Source: Aporrectodea caliginosa
Lineage: Eukaryota; Annelida; Clitellata; Crassiclitellata; Lumbricidae
DNA: 64,000 bases
Assembly: GCA_020284085.1 (NCBI GenBank)
Contig: JACEVL010000062.1
Span: forward strand, 581,001-645,000
Direction: 5' to 3'
This document shows, in pieces, positions 34,140-46,510 of the stretch. A model generated the notes under the pieces. The model was not told the origin of the DNA. It saw only the letters and a list, made by a program, of their open reading frames with translations, and ran no database searches. Every line of letters starts with the position of its first letter. Position 1 is the stretch's first letter. The position numbers and the translations under genes were made by a program.

Positions 34140-36666
34140 TGTCCGATGGTGAATCACATGCGGCTTCCGGTTAGGGCAGCGATGCTTTGTTTTGGCCTGA
34201 TTTACCCCAATGATTCCTGGGATTTGCCCCAAAGAATCATGAGATTGCCCTAACTGAGTGAGAATCCGAACTCTCAGAGCCCATTTGCTATCCAGTAGGC
34301 TAACTATTAATAGAGATCACTGAACATTACTATTGCAAAACATTTGCACACCAGTATCCTAGACATCCGCTCAGGCCTGCACAGTTTTACTTAACAGGGT
34401 CACCACATTTGTTAATCCGGCCTGACGATGGTGTTTTTCTTTTAAATTATAGTAGGCTGTGCATTTGTAGTTTCAAGACATGCGCCAGGTAGTTATCATC
34501 GCGAGACTATTATTAGGTTACGTGTAACTTTTTACGCTATTATTAAAAGTTATGCCATCTGGCGAATGGGACTATAATACAAACTCGATGTAGTCAATTG
34601 GCGAATAGTCCGTATACTGTAAAAAAATAGCATGATTGCTCTATTTAATTCGCAAGGCCACATAAAGTAGTTCCTGCGCTATACATGATCAGTGATGAAC
34701 GAAGATTTAAATGTTGTAAATAAGAGGTAGTTAAGACCTTGAAGCCACTTCCGCCATTGAGAGCTTTGCAAAGATCTCAGCGCAAGCTGACAAATAGGCC
34801 TATCTGACAGAAGGCGATATGGTTGTTATAGTGTTCGCAGTATTGTTTCGTTAAGAAACATCTTTACAAAGCCAGTTAATTTAAGGCTTATGAAATATTT
34901 AGACTTTAACTAAAGTTACTGTTGTAACTGAACTCAAACAAATTCAACTGCGACTGTCTGCCCAAATACATGGCTTAACATTATAGTGCGGGAGCTATGT
35001 GCATTACCAGAAAAGCTTGTTTGAGATTTATGTTAGTGAAGTTTTGGAAACATGCCCACAATTAACATTACACAATTCAATGTCGTGAGGAATGATTTAG
35101 AAAATTGCTTGATTGAAAGAATGTGCCATCTTATGAATTACACTAAACTTCTTTCACAAATTTTATTGCAACCACTTGGTGAATGGACTGTGCATCAAAT
35201 AAAACAGAAAACTTACATAGTTTGATAAAGCATCATTTATATTAAGCGATAATATTTATTATAACTTGGGGCCTACTGCTTACTGTGCAGACTACTGTTA
35301 AGCTTGAAAGGTGTTGTCGTTTAACATTAACCGTATAACCTGTTATTGTATCACCATTAACATTCTAATACTGGGAAGTGTTTTTACTAAAATAATATGC
35401 ACGTGAACTAACCGCACTTAATTTATTCTGCACCTTATTTCCACTTTATTCTACTTTTAAAGCAGTTGATAATCCAATAGTCCTCTTTATGTAAATTTCT
35501 TTCTATTCATTTATTGTCGGCATCAACCGTTTCCGAACGGCGACATATTATAAGCTTAATTTTCCTTTGATAACTTTTCTGCAAAAACTTTGTTGCAAAT
35601 ACATAATTATTGTGTTTCGCGTCACATTGCTTCAAAATAAATAAAATCTAAATTACACGAAGCTATACGCCCTTTATAGTTTTATGCATACTTGATTTAC
35701 TTCAAAGATGTAATTAATTATTTCTACACTTTATGCTAAATTTTTCCGAGATATGAAAATGTTTGGCAATGTTGCTCGCCACGTCTGTCAATCCTATCAT
35801 TAAGTGCATGAGCTTAGCGCTAGACTGCCATATTAAATCGAAACGGATCGATACTGCGTGTTCAAAAAATTTGCACTCTTCTAACATAGAACATGAGAAC
35901 GCTTCACCAACGCCATTTGGCAGCGCATGCATTCGTAAATCCATTAAACGCTACTGCATAGTTCTGACTATACTCTGTCACTGTGTAGTTCGAAGCAGGA
36001 AATTGTCAAGCATAGGCACTAGGTCGATATGACACGATCCATCATGCAATCAGATCTAGTCTAAGTTTCTGTTAGCAATAGCTCTAACGTTTCGTTAAGG
36101 AAAACTGAAGGTTTTCATTTGCAATGACTGTAACTGTAACTGTAACCAAGCATGATTGCCTAGACATTTTCCGGGGTTATATCCAAACCATTGACACAGA
36201 AACATGTTTGCACCGAGGAGAGACACTCCACAAGTTTTATCTTGCCGAACTGATCTGTGGGTGGCAGATCAATGCAAAGGCTGAGAATCGTTCGTGTATT
36301 GTTGAACTGAACTCTATACCGATTGCCTATGTGGCTGATTGGTAATGTGAAGATTCTAAAGCATAAAAAACCAGAACTAATCCAAATGGGACATCAGCAA
36401 TTCAGAGAGTATGATCAGACCGAGCAGTTCCAATGACCATTGAAGTCAATGAAATCAAACGCTTTAACCCTCGTATTACCACTGAGGTCAAAAACGACCC
36501 CAAAGCCTGCACCATTTGGAAATACTCCAGATGGTACAGGTATTGCATTTATACACTGAGTAACAATGGGACTCCAGGGTAAACTGTATAATAATTATGA
36601 CGTGTGTAAAAAAGGACAACAATTTATATATTTTTTTATTGAAATTAAATTTATTCTTAAAGTATA
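34140..36666. other. Far 5' flank of copy 3; duplicated segments, no gene
   Basis: Positions 35751-36110 match 341-840 and 36110-36440 match 4595-4990 and 51640-51960, so the flank of copy 3 is a rearranged version of that of copy 1. Open frames here (35763-36032, 36124-36345) are not conserved between duplicates. Confidence 0.55.
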
Positions 36667-37612
36667 TACACCGTGTCTCAAAATAAACTGTGCTAAATTG
36701 TTTCTGTCAGAACTTCGTCAAATTTCTACAACTTTTTATAATTTTTGGTAGGTACATTGGCAAAATGGCTGAAATTTCATGCTGTACATAAATTTTCCAC
36801 CTCACCTGACTAATATCACCGCACTACCGTGTTAAACACAGATATACCAATTTTGTATATAACGCTTAAATTTTATTACATGCAACAAACTATGTGACGA
36901 CTTAAGCAGCACGCAGTACAGTAAAATATGGTTTACTTAGCAGAGTTTTTAATTGTTATGACAGATCTGTGTTGGAATTGGTGCTCGAAATGTGCCCCTC
37001 TTACACGGACACAAGCGCTTAGACGTCGACGCCAATGGCTGACAGCAGCATCAACGATCGACTGGTCAAAGCGCGCCGAATTCACCGGATCTTAACCCAG
37101 TCGACTATAGCATATGGAGTGTGCTGCAGGAGAAGGTTTACCGCTCCAGAATAGCCAACGTCGACGAACTCAAAACGCGTCTCATCAACGAGTGGGCGCG
37201 CTTTGACCAGTCGATCGTTGATGCTGCTATCGGCCAGTGGCGTCGCCGTCTAAGCGCTTCTGTCCATGTAAGAGGGGCACATTTCGAGCACCAATTCCAA
37301 CACTTTTAAGCAGATCTGTCATAACAATTAAAAACTCTGCTAAGTAAACCATATTTTACTGTACTGCGTGCTAATTAAGTCGTCACATAGTTTGTTGCAT
37401 GTAATAAAATTTAAGCGTTATATACAAAATTGGTATATCTGTGTTTAACACGGTAGTGCGGTGATATGAGTCAGGTGAGGTGGAAAATTTATGTATAGTA
37501 TGAAATTTCAGCCATTTTGCCATCTACCTACCAAAAATTATAAAAATTGGTAGAAATTTGACGAAGTTCTGACAGAAACAATTTAGCACAGTTTATTTTG
37601 AGACACGGTGTA
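36667..37612 (+). mobile_element. mariner/Tc1-like foldback element with transposase C-terminal remnant
   Basis: Ends TACACCGTGTCTCAAAATAA are inverted at the right, with TA on each side. The inverted arms are about 415 bp each and include an inverted copy of the transposase 3' coding end. The unique middle encodes SPDLNPVDYSIWSVLQEKVY, the block around the third catalytic acidic residue of mariner/Tc1 transposases, and runs open to 37309. The N-terminal two thirds are missing, so the element is inactive. Confidence 0.85.
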
Positions 37613-37969
37613 TATAAAGCGGAACTACTAATAATTGATTATTTTGTACTTTTATAATTTTATTACCAAAAATGTTTACAGTCCGCTAACAGCTTTCAAA
37701 CTACCGTATATATGATGAAAACTCCTATTCTCTAAGGAAGCTCTTAAGTGGACAAATAAGGAAGACTGTGCCATATAGGGCGAAACTTGGAGTGATTCTT
37801 TTTAACCAGATGAAAAGGTCACAGTTGATAAACATTTTCTGACATAATTATCGTGGACGAGTACATTCAAACAGTAGACATATATTCCAAGTAAGCCTGG
37901 CAAGTATGGATTCAAGCTCTGGATGCTTTGTGACAACATTATACCTACAATGTCTAATTGTCCATGAAT

Positions 37970-38644
37970 CAATCAATCAGCCGTTTATTGATTGAACAAC
38001 AGCACAAGACTTGCAGGAAATAATTAACAATCAGTCATTTTCAAAGTTAATCTGCTGATGCCGTCAACAGGACAGCCTTAAAGGATAAAATAATCCGCTA
38101 TTGCAGGGCTGCCCCTTTGCCACGTTACATAGACGATTTTTATGATCAATTCCATATGATTATAGAAAACTCAACTTAAATAACAATGTTAGGGCTAACT
38201 CATAGCCAAGCAACTAAATAACAACAAAACATTGCAGCACAAGATTTAAAACAAAAACAAAACAAAAGAAAACAAAAAATCTAAGCAAAACAGATTATAA
38301 TGTCCACAGCTGTAACATAAACAATCTTAAGTACAGGTACTATCAATCGAGTCATATTCTTTTTATGTGTTCAACAGATAAATGTTGTTCAACAGATAAT
38401 GTTTCAGTTCAGCTTTAAATTGAGCCATGTGCAATATATTTATTAAATTGGGAGGAAGAGAATGCCAAAATGGTGGACCTGAACATTTAATTGATAACTG
38501 CTTAGTCCTGGTTCGCGTCCTTGGGGTTCGATATTTGCAGGATGCTCTAGTATCATGTCCATGGCTAGCTACACCCTTAAGGAAATATTTTTCAAACAGT
38601 GATGGAAGTGTAGCCCATAATGATAATTGCCTGCAGTTGTACAC
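37970..38644 (-). mobile_element. LINE 3' end, minus strand
   Basis: The minus-strand frame 38363-38644 reads CSGPPFWHSLPPNLINI and AQFKAELKHYLLNN. The 3' region ends in AATCAATCAG, a TGAT-repeat tail. 5'-truncated. The stretch 38645-39297 beyond it holds no gene. Confidence 0.72.
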
Positions 38645-39297
38645 CGGAAGACAGAAAGGTCGGGACAGGGAACAATATCAAGGAGAGCGTGTCATGAAGC
38701 AATCTCTTCCATCTTTGCCTTCTCAGATGATGCAGCATTTGTGTCTTACTGTCCAAAGAAAGGCAACGTTGGTGTTCTGCTCCGCTGCCTGCACGTTGTT
38801 TGACGGTGTTTGAACATTCTGACATTATTGTTATTTTTGCTGGCAATTCCTCACGAATTTATTGTTTTCAAAACGGTATCAATGAAGAAAGGGCGCGTTT
38901 TAAATGTAAACGATATTCTCATTAGTTTATTACTGAATTGAGTCCAAAACAGCACAAGTGTACAACACTGTACATTGGGGTCGTTTTCTCCCCAGTGGTA
39001 CTCGGTGGTTGCGAAAATTTCTGGTAATCCGATATAATTTTAGCATACATGTATTTACTACTGTCAGACAAGAGGTTGAGCACCTGCTAAATCTTGCGCT
39101 AAATGAACATTAACCTGTTAATGCTAACAGATTAAGGTGCCAGTTATAGACAGCACGTGACGTTTAGCAGCGCAAGGCATCAGTCTGTCATTATGATCTA
39201 TATACAGTAATGTGAAGAATGTAAATCATAAAGGACGAAAACAATCCAACTGGGACATCAGCAGTGCAGAGAGCATAGGATCAAACCCAGCTGTACC

Positions 39298-39391
39298 AAT
39301 GTATGTATGTATGTATGTATGTATGTGCATGTATGTATGTATGTATGTATGTATGTATGTATGTATGTATGTAGGCCTATATGTATGTATG
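39298..39391. repeat. ATGT microsatellite
   Basis: GTAT tetranucleotide repeats with two interruptions, one of them TAGGCCTA. Confidence 0.95.
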
Positions 39392-39412
39392 ACATTGCAA
39401 TGTATAGACACT

Positions 39413-39616
39413 CCTTATAGCGCCCCTTCAAGATTTCTACTCAGAGGCGCTCCCGGCTACAGCGCTGACACTGAATCTGAGTTTCACGCCGAAGAGCATG
39501 AGCAACTGCGAATAAAGGATTTGCCCAGGGTCCCTACGCGGCGGCTTTAGTTGGATTCGAACCCACAACCTTCCGGTTGTAAGGCACCGAACATGCCCCT
39601 ACACCACCGCGCCCCA
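39413..39616 (-). mobile_element. tRNA-derived SINE, minus strand
   Basis: Read on the minus strand: GGGGCGCGGTGGTGTAGGGG (A-box TGGTGTAGGGG), perfect B-box GGTTCGAATCC, a body with GTAGGGACCCTGGGC, and a tail GAGCGCCTCTGAGTAGA...CTTGAAGGGGCGCTATAAGG. The tail matches the LINE at 7300-8867, its likely partner. Confidence 0.82.
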
Positions 39617-39659
39617 CAATGTCCACTGAAAGTAATTAAATCAAACACTTTAATATATT

Positions 39660-40045
39660 TATTTTTAGCAATTTTTCTACTGTCAGGCAGCAAGTTGAGC
39701 ATCTGTTAAATCTTGCGCAAAATGAATATTCACCTGTTAATGTTAATAGACTAAGATGCAAGGTACAAAGAGCACGTGACGTTGAGCTTTCTACAGTGGT
39801 TCAGCGCATAGAAGCAGTCGCAATTGTACTAAATATGTCAATATAACCTAGAGTGACTATTAACATTTTGATTTAGTAACGTGCTCCAATAAGTTCGATG
39901 AATCTAGACCGTTTACAACCGAGCTGTGGTGGACAATCTTTGTAAGAATTAGTTATTTTATCTGATCAAACTTTCACTTCGCACATAGTTCTATACAACA
40001 TTCATAGCTCTTAGCCAAAGAACCAATTTGGCTCACACCAATAGT
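39660..40045 (+). promoter_or_regulatory. 5' flank of copy 3; E-box at 39773-39778
   Basis: Closely similar to 5040-5364 upstream of copy 1: TGTTAATAGACTAAGAT, AGCACGTGACG, CTAGACCGTTTACAAC, TTCGCACATAG, CACACCAATAGTG. A second E-box at about 39155 belongs to a local duplicate of the same stretch. Confidence 0.55.
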
Positions 40046-40067
40046 GAAATCGAAAGTTCTTTCGATT
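40046..40067. promoter_or_regulatory. IRF/ISRE-like palindrome, copy 3
   Basis: AAATCGAAA-GTTC-TTTCGATTT preceded by G, giving GAAATCGAAA; it ends 23 bp before the ATG. The arms are unchanged although the centre differs from the other copies. Confidence 0.6.
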
Positions 40068-40090
40068 TTAAGACGTGTTTAGTTTAGAAA

Positions 40091-41237
40091 ATGGCTGCGA
40101 AAGACTTAGACAGTGATGATACTAAAAAGCAAGAGCTCGACGACATGATTACGTGTTGCATATGCACCGAAGTCTACACCGATCCGAAGGAATTGCCATG
40201 CATTCATACATTCTGCATGAAATGTCTTCAAGAGAATGGGCTTAAAACCAACAAAGGACCTGGAAATGAGATGCCTTGCCCGATATGTAGACGAATGTTC
40301 AACATTCCAAGAGAAGGGTTTCGTGGACTACCGAAAAATTTCTTTATTGAGAGGCTGATACAAGTGGCAAATGCTTCAGGTGAGTCGGCGTCATCGATTG
40401 TGTTATGCGATGCATGTGTTGAGGAAAACAAAGAAGAAGCAGGTAAACAAATTCCAGCAGCTGACACATATTGTGTTGATTGTAACCAGAAGTTTTGCCA
40501 GGAATGCTGCAGACAACATAGAAAATTTAAGTTGACAAAGCATCACAGATTGATGCCAATGACTGAATATGAAAGTGGCCAAACTTTGATGGTTGATCTG
40601 GTACCAAGTATTTGTGAACTGCATGAACAAAAGGTTCTGGATGTATATTGTAGTGATTGCAAAACAGTCGTATGCTACATCTGTTTCATTGACGACCATA
40701 AAAATCACGACGGTTCTCATGTTAACAAGTTTGTGGATGTCTTTCGGAAACAGATCGAAAGCAATTCTGAAGCAATAAATGAGTGCAGATCTAAAGCTGA
40801 AATGGTAAAAGCTGAGATACTGAAGGTGAAGGAAGATGTTCAGAAAAGGGTGGAAAACTTAGAATGCGATGTAGAGAAGAGAAAAGATGAACTGAAACAG
40901 TTTGCAGATAAACATGCAACTTCTCTTTTACAAGGTCTATGTCCGATACGACAGAGCAAGATGAAAGAAATCCAAATGGCATCAGATGATATTGATGCAT
41001 ATCTATCGATTTTAGAAACTTACATTTCTTACTGTCAGAAGGTAATGGTTAAAGGATCAGCTAGCGACATCTGTGGAGCATTTTCTGACTTATCCGTTAG
41101 AGCCGTGGAGTTGCAACAACAATGCCAAGTTATGATTGAAAAAAGAGAAATCCAGTCCTTAAATCACTGCTTCAGAAAATCAGAACTCGAGGAGTTCATA
41201 GAGGAGAGCTGTGACAACTTCATTGGTGAAATTGAAG
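40091..41237 (+). CDS. TRIM-NHL-like copy 3, exon 1: RING, two B-boxes, coiled coil
   Basis: Start ATG in GAAAATGGCT. RING residues C22, C25, C37, H39, C42, C45, C63 and C66 are present. B-box 1 (CDAC...CVDC...CQEC...H) and B-box 2 (CELHEQK...CSDCKTVVCYIC...H) are complete. The coiled coil runs to the exon end (382 codons plus one base, donor AAG|GTAAGC). With exons 2 and 3 the gene is open for 826 residues, so this copy can encode a full TRIM-NHL-type E3 ligase, presumably cytoplasmic (no signal peptide or membrane segment). The palindrome upstream suggests induction by an IRF-like factor. Intron retention would add KRFPSQTLSKATLCLG and stop. Substrate unknown. Confidence 0.92.
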
Positions 41238-42248
41238 GTAAGCGTTTTCCCTCGCAAACACTGTCAAAAGCCACGCTGTGCTTGGGCTAAAACTTGGCGT
41301 ACAATTTATCGTAAAATGTATGTGAGGAACAGAATTCTCTCAGTCCGTCTTCTTCTTTAGTTGGTGCAAGTGAAATATGCTTAGTATAGGCCTACATAAT
41401 ACTTGAAGGCAGTCTATGTAAAGGATTCCCGTGTCATTCAAGAGACATGCACTCGTGTGAATTTATATTCATATATTGGTACATAAATGTATTTGTATGG
41501 TGTTAGATATCTCTGATGATTGTTAGATACTCATATGAATTGAGTTCGATATCTTTCTGTTTTCGTACGTATGTCTTAGTGTTTTCGGATGTCGTTGTGA
41601 GAAGGAGTGTTCGTCATGGATGACAAGTTTTGGTAGATCTCAAGAGGTCGTGTTTCGGCCATCTAGTGACGAATAAGTTTATTATTATAAACCCATGTGT
41701 GATTACTGTATGATGAGCGGAGCAAGGTTTTGTTGGTTGTTCTGTTGTGATAGCTTTGTATAATGTATACATGTCAAGTCTCGTTTGCTCAAATAGTTAA
41801 GTTTTCGGTGAAGACTTGTGTGTACGTTTTTCCAAAGTTGTTACGTAGGCCAACATGTAGTTGTAGTAGTTGAAGACGACTTTTTTTACTCCTTGTTGAA
41901 GGTCGTATGTTTTGCGTCTTATTGAAAAAATTATGTTTTTAATCATGCCTCTATGGAGCCATTCTAGTTATCTAGATACATAAGGGGACCTCTAACACTA
42001 GTCTCATAATTATATATATATAGGGGCCTATATAGTATATTATATATAAATGGGGGTTTGTGAGTAGGTGTGTGCGTGTGTATGCATGACGATATATATT
42101 GTAATTTTGAAAATATTTTACACTGGGGTTGAAATATAAATTGTGCACGACCAGAATTCAATTAGCCATACAAATGAGGTATATTGATCCGCTAAAGTCA
42201 AGTTGAATTGCATGTCAATTAGATATATGGTACAGGTATGACTGTGAG
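41238..42248 (+). other. Intron 1 of copy 3, first part
   Basis: Positions 41238-41700 match the first part of intron 1 in copies 1 and 4 (TTATCGTAAAATGTATGTGAGG, GTACGTATG, CGGCCATCTAGTGACGAAT). The rest is AT-rich with no gene. Confidence 0.6.
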
Positions 42249-42673
42249 GGGTCTAGGACATTTCCCCCGGACATTCCCCCGGACGTTTCCCCCGAAGTTG
42301 GACTGATGAAAATAATTCTCTACTCTAATAGAAGTTGGATTGAAGAAAGAAATTATTTTCCTGAAATAGAAGCTGGATTGATAAAACAAATTCTATGTTT
42401 AAATAGAAGTTGGTTTGTTGGATTGAAGAAAAAATTCTTAGCCTAAATAAAAGCTGGATTTATGAAAGATATTCTTTGCTTAAGTAGAAACTGGATTGAT
42501 GAAAATTTTGTTTTTGCTTAAATAGTATAGTTGGAATGATGAAAGAATGTCTTTGCTTCAATTATAGAAGTTGGATTAATAACAGTTATCATGGACAATG
42601 GTAGAGTTACCTACTTACTGTTCCGGGGGGTAATTGTCCGGGGGGAAATGTCCGGGGGAAATGTCCGGATACC
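42249..42673. mobile_element. Inverted-repeat element with GGACATTTCCCCC words and 9-bp target duplication
   Basis: Perfect 9-bp duplication GACTGTGAG (42240-42248 and 42674-42682). The inverted termini repeat GGACATTTCCCCC several times. The core (42297-42590) is about seven units of the ~37-bp minisatellite (AATAGAAGTTGGATTGAT), inverted relative to 26278. No ORF. Confidence 0.87.
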
Positions 42674-43073
42674 GACTGTGAGTGCATTGAGCTGAATATC
42701 TTGACGCTGATGCGTAATTGTCTAGCAGACTTTGCTCCACCTTATCTCAAGGAGCTATATATCTCAGTATCTTTACTAACTGGTCGCAGACCATAGTGTA
42801 ACTTAAAATGCCATCCAAAATGACTTCAATCATGGATCAATCTGCCTCATATCTCCGTTTCTACCACGCAAGGCGACTTGGTTGTTCCACCCGCCCGAAC
42901 TTCCACGGTCCGGCACAAGATTTTGCTGCGGTCGACTCATCCTCCTGAAATAAGTTGCCTAGCAACATAATTATGACTTGGACTCCTCGGTATCTCTTTG
43001 TCTCTTTTGCGCAAGCGCTAGAAGATCGTTCTGTTCGATCGTGGTATCATTGTGCTAGATCGGGAGCGCCTCT

Positions 43074-43982
43074 GGAGCCGTATTCATGGGTCAGGTGTAA
43101 GTTACACCGGGCGTAGCGCCTACGTCGGGAATAACTATTCCCTGAACAAAACAGCCGTGGGCGTAAACTGCGCTGACACTGCGTTTTCCCAATATTTGAG
43201 TGGTAATCGATGATCGCGGATGCGCAAAAGGTATCTATCTGCAATCGTTCCCAACGAAAAGTAAAGTAAGTAAGTCTAGCCTTTATCACCCCACCACCAA
43301 ACGCACAGCATTTGCATCGAAATAGAATGTAAAATAAAATATAGAAGTAAACATAATGTATAACAAAAATAGTGAGGAGGTCAGAACGTCGACTTTCACG
43401 GTTGTGAGGAAAAAGTAAACAAATAAAAATTGAAAGACGGAGGTAAACCAAAACGAATCTAAGTTAACATAAATGTAAAATTAAGAGGCGTTTTTGTTAG
43501 AGTAGGCCTAAATGTGAGAGTGAACGTTAGCAGCAAAGGTACAGTACGAAAAATGACACCAAGGAAGAGTGAACAGATTTTGAAGTTTACGGTTAAGTTG
43601 GGACAAATCAAGGCCGAAATGCAGGATGCGGCACTTCGAATGCAACATCGTCAGACATCTCGTCAAATTTTAACATTTTGTGACGGCGAAATGAGAGGCA
43701 ATTTAAAATTCGACATCGGCGAACGAGACGAGTTTATTACAGAATCTCTTAAACACTTTTTGAGGTAAAACGTCGTCGAAGGCAACGAATAACGACGGGC
43801 GCCATTTTGTTTATCGCCTTTAAGCTGGGAATAAAAGATTTACTGCTAGAGACTCGGAGTAGTATTATTCCCGGCGTAGAGCACTACGCCTGTCTCATGA
43901 ATACCGACTTAATCCGCTACTCCGGTGTAGCCCAGATTTAAGCCGGGAATAAGAGTTACGCAAGTCCCATGAATACGGCACC
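43074..43982. mobile_element. Inverted-repeat element with GCCGTATTCATGGG ends
   Basis: Termini GGAGCCGTATTCATGGG and (inverted) GGTGCCGTATTCATGGG, inserted in a LINE tail. The internal words GCGTAG, ACTCGGAGTAG and CCGGGAATAA are arranged in both orientations. It contains an 84-codon frame (43514-43768). Superfamily not determined. Confidence 0.7.
43514..43768 (+). CDS. Small hypothetical ORF inside the inverted-repeat element
   Basis: 84 residues, basic N-terminal half (MTPRKSEQILKFTVKLGQIK), no recognised domain. It lies centrally within the element at 43074-43982. It could be a captured host fragment, a remnant of the element's own protein, or chance. Not recognised. Confidence 0.2.
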   Translation: MRVNVSSKGTVRKMTPRKSEQILKFTVKLGQIKAEMQDAALRMQHRQTSRQILTFCDGEMRGNLKFDIGERDEFITESLKHFLR

Positions 43983-44035
43983 TGATGAGTTTGTCTGGAA
44001 GTGGCGCTATATAAATTTACAATTACAATTAAAAA

Positions 44036-44419
44036 TTTGATGAAAGACATGCGATAGACCAAAGTAAAATAGAGGTGTGGAGAGCAATAGGGGTGACAAT
44101 AATTATTATGTTGGAAGAAGAAGTTGATTGACCAAGCAGATGAATTTAGATCTGCCATTAGCTGTGATATTGTACGATATTGTACATACCACAGCCTGTC
44201 TTATAATTGATGCAGATTCCAACAGCAAAACTGTGAATTAAAAAAGAATTCAGAGGCCTGAGAAGGCTCATTACGTTTTCTGTTGGTTGTGCATCAGTTG
44301 TATATAGTTTGATCGTATAATTGTCTTCTTCGACCGCATATGTTGCCAGGAACGTCAATCCTTGCATGCCTTACATATCTTTGTGGGATATGGACTTACC
44401 GACCCTAGGCTCCACGATA
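44036..44419 (+). other. Intron 1 of copy 3, middle part
   Basis: Positions 44040-44280 match intron 1 of copy 2 (24880-25100). CGATATTGTACGATATTGTACAT occurs twice (about 44168 and 44414), a short dispersed repeat; no gene. Confidence 0.5.
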
Positions 44420-44838
44420 TTGTACGATATTGTACATGCCACAGCCTTGGCCAGGATGCTGTATGCCTTCCCGCCTGGTGGGGTATCGCCGGGAAGCAAG
44501 CGAGGATTCGACTCCAAGCGTTGATACGGAGACTGATACGCCTTCATTATCTCCCCGAGAACTTCCACGTTTGAACAACTTTGCGATAACGCAGACAATC
44601 GCCTCTTTAGGGGTGCCATGACGGACCCGGGCCACGTCCTGTACCAACTAATTACCTCCAAACAAACCAACCTACTTCCCTCCCCGACCCTGTGCCCATG
44701 ACCGCATAATCCCCCAATCGACAACAGACTGATGCGCATAACATATATTATTTGGATATTATATTTTTCAACCGTTTTTACACCAAAGTGCGATTAGCAG
44801 TTGGTTAATAAAGAAAATGCTTGCTTACTTACATACTT
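44420..44838 (+). mobile_element. LINE 3' end with TTAC tail
   Basis: The frame reads LCDNADNRLFRGAMTDPGHV and YQLITSKQ, like the C-terminus of many LINE ORF2 proteins. It ends with TTAATAAAGAAAATGC and TTAC repeats. Followed by the end of intron 1 (TTTTTTTCCAG at 45001), which matches copies 1 and 4. Confidence 0.65.
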
Positions 44839-45001
44839 CTATCCAGTCAGAAAATACTTTTAGCAGCTCTTCGGGAATTTTTACGATGTAGTCCATCGCA
44901 TGTACGCAGCTTCTACACTAGATTGCTGCTCCGGTCTTCAGGCCTATGTATTACTGCATATTATCGAAAGTAATAATAGTCAAGCTATCGTTTTTTTCCA
45001 G

Positions 45002-45463
45002 AAGAAAGTGCTTCGAGGCAAAAGAAAATCAGTAGACAAAGTCTATTAGCAGAACAAATCAAAGAAATTGATCTCCTGAGAAAAGAAATTGAAATGGAAA
45101 GGACAAACCAAGAGAGTTTTCGATTAGCACATGAACAGCTGAGAATTAACACAAATAAGGAAGCACAGGCCAATAGGGTATTGACGGTAGAACTGAGTAA
45201 GGAGAAGGCAAATAATGATCTCCAGATAAAGAAACTGAAACAAGAGTTAGACAACAACAAAATTACCATCAACACACTTCAAGCCGAAAAAGTGATCACC
45301 AGTAAACTTAAAGCGGAGCTCGACAAAGAGAAAATTGCGAACAGTTGGAATAAGGCCAGCTGCAATAAACTCGAACAAGAAGTGATCATATATAAAACGA
45401 CAATCAAGGCATTAGAAGACACGGTGGAGAAACTCAATAATAAATTAGAGACTACAAAAGCAG
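45002..45463 (+). CDS. TRIM-NHL-like copy 3, exon 2: extra coiled coil (short form)
   Basis: 154 codons, open, phase 1 in and out (acceptor TTTTTTTCCAG, donor CAG|GTAAAC). It begins EESASRQKKISRQSLLAEQ and has the family blocks ITINTLQAEK, ELDKEKIANS and YKTTIKALEDTVEKL. It is about 17 codons shorter than in copies 1 and 4, lacking roughly one internal segment between ITINTLQAEK and ELDKEKIAN. That would shorten the stalk by about two to three heptads. Confidence 0.88.
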
Positions 45464-45849
45464 GTAAACAAGCATGAAATTAATTGTTTTACACCTAATC
45501 TTATTCAGTGATTTTTATAGTGCAGTCGCAATTATTAAGAAGTCGATGTTTGCTTCACGTGAATCCGTAGTGAAATATCGTAGTCTATTTTTTAAAGTCT
45601 GGTCGAAATGCCATTGGTAACGAAAGTCAAAATTGAGAGCACAGTAGTTTAGAACTGAATTACATTGAAAGACCAATAGAACGCACACATTTAATCAGTA
45701 GTAGCCTATCCTTAGCTAGTTTCTACGTACCTGCAAACGAGGACGTCTATAATAACCCAAGACACAAGCGTCTTTGTCCGTAGATGGCGTGCAATAGTGT
45801 AACAAGAAGCTGATAGATCGGCAGTTGTAAAAGTGTGGCCTTGTGATCT

Positions 45850-46510
45850 ACAAAACAGATTTTAAACTCGATTCTTTGGTCTGTATCTACAATCTCCAAT
45901 CCATAGTACACGCCAAATTAGATTACTGCGATGCTCTTTTCCTGCACATAGATATCACCGAAATTAACCGCCTCCAAGATATTCAGGATGCCCTCGCTCG
46001 TGCTGTCACCAAAACCCCCCAAAACCATCACTTCACCCCTGTCCTGAAATCACTCAACCGGCTCAAAATTCCTGAACGAATAGAATATAAAGTCATATCA
46101 CTTACCTACAACACACTTCAATCCTCCCAGCCCTTCTATCTATCTCCGTCACGGTCCAACCTCTTCGCTCAACCCGTTCATCTTCCACACTCACACTGCT
46201 CCGCCCTTTCGTCACCTCATCACTTAAATTTGCAATTCGCTCTATAGCCATAGCTGTACCGCCTCTTTGGAACAAACTCCCACCAGTGCTACGACAAATA
46301 TCCCATCCATCCCACGAACTCACCAACACCTCACCTCTTGCTACCTCTCCACAGGTCTTCCACTCAAAACTGAAAGCACTGCTTTTTCACAAATCCTATC
46401 CTGATTCCCCTCACCTCCTTCAACATTTCAACTCTGAACATCATCCACTGACTGTCTGCCTGCCTGACTCTCCGGATCTTGACCCCTGCCTATCAATTGT
46501 GTTTTGATTA
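45850..46510 (+). mobile_element. LINE 3' half, same family as 21437-22392
   Basis: Frames read SIVHAKLDYCDALFLHIDIT, QDALARAVTKTPQNHHFTPV, IPERIEYKVISLTYNTLQSS and VFHSKLKALLFHKSYPD, with frameshifts in the middle. 5'-truncated and dead. Confidence 0.82.

Larger units (their letters stand above)
42685..44035 (+). mobile_element. LINE 3' fragment split by another transposon
   Basis: Frames read LMRNCLADFAPPYLKELY and GDLVVPPARTSTVRHK, like the element at 1594-2140. The tail GTGGCGCTATATAAATTTAC (about 44000-44020) ends with ATTACA repeats. The part 43074-43982 is an insertion. Confidence 0.7.

Noticed and set aside
39413..39616. A possible functional tRNA gene on the minus strand
   Set aside because: A- and B-boxes are good, but there is no closed acceptor stem and the unit continues into a body and LINE tail that recur at 49965 and 62038, so it is a SINE.
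44158..44739. Overlapping frames on both strands around 44160-44740
   Set aside because: Most of the span is the C-terminal end of a LINE (44420-44838) and a short dispersed repeat; no host gene features.
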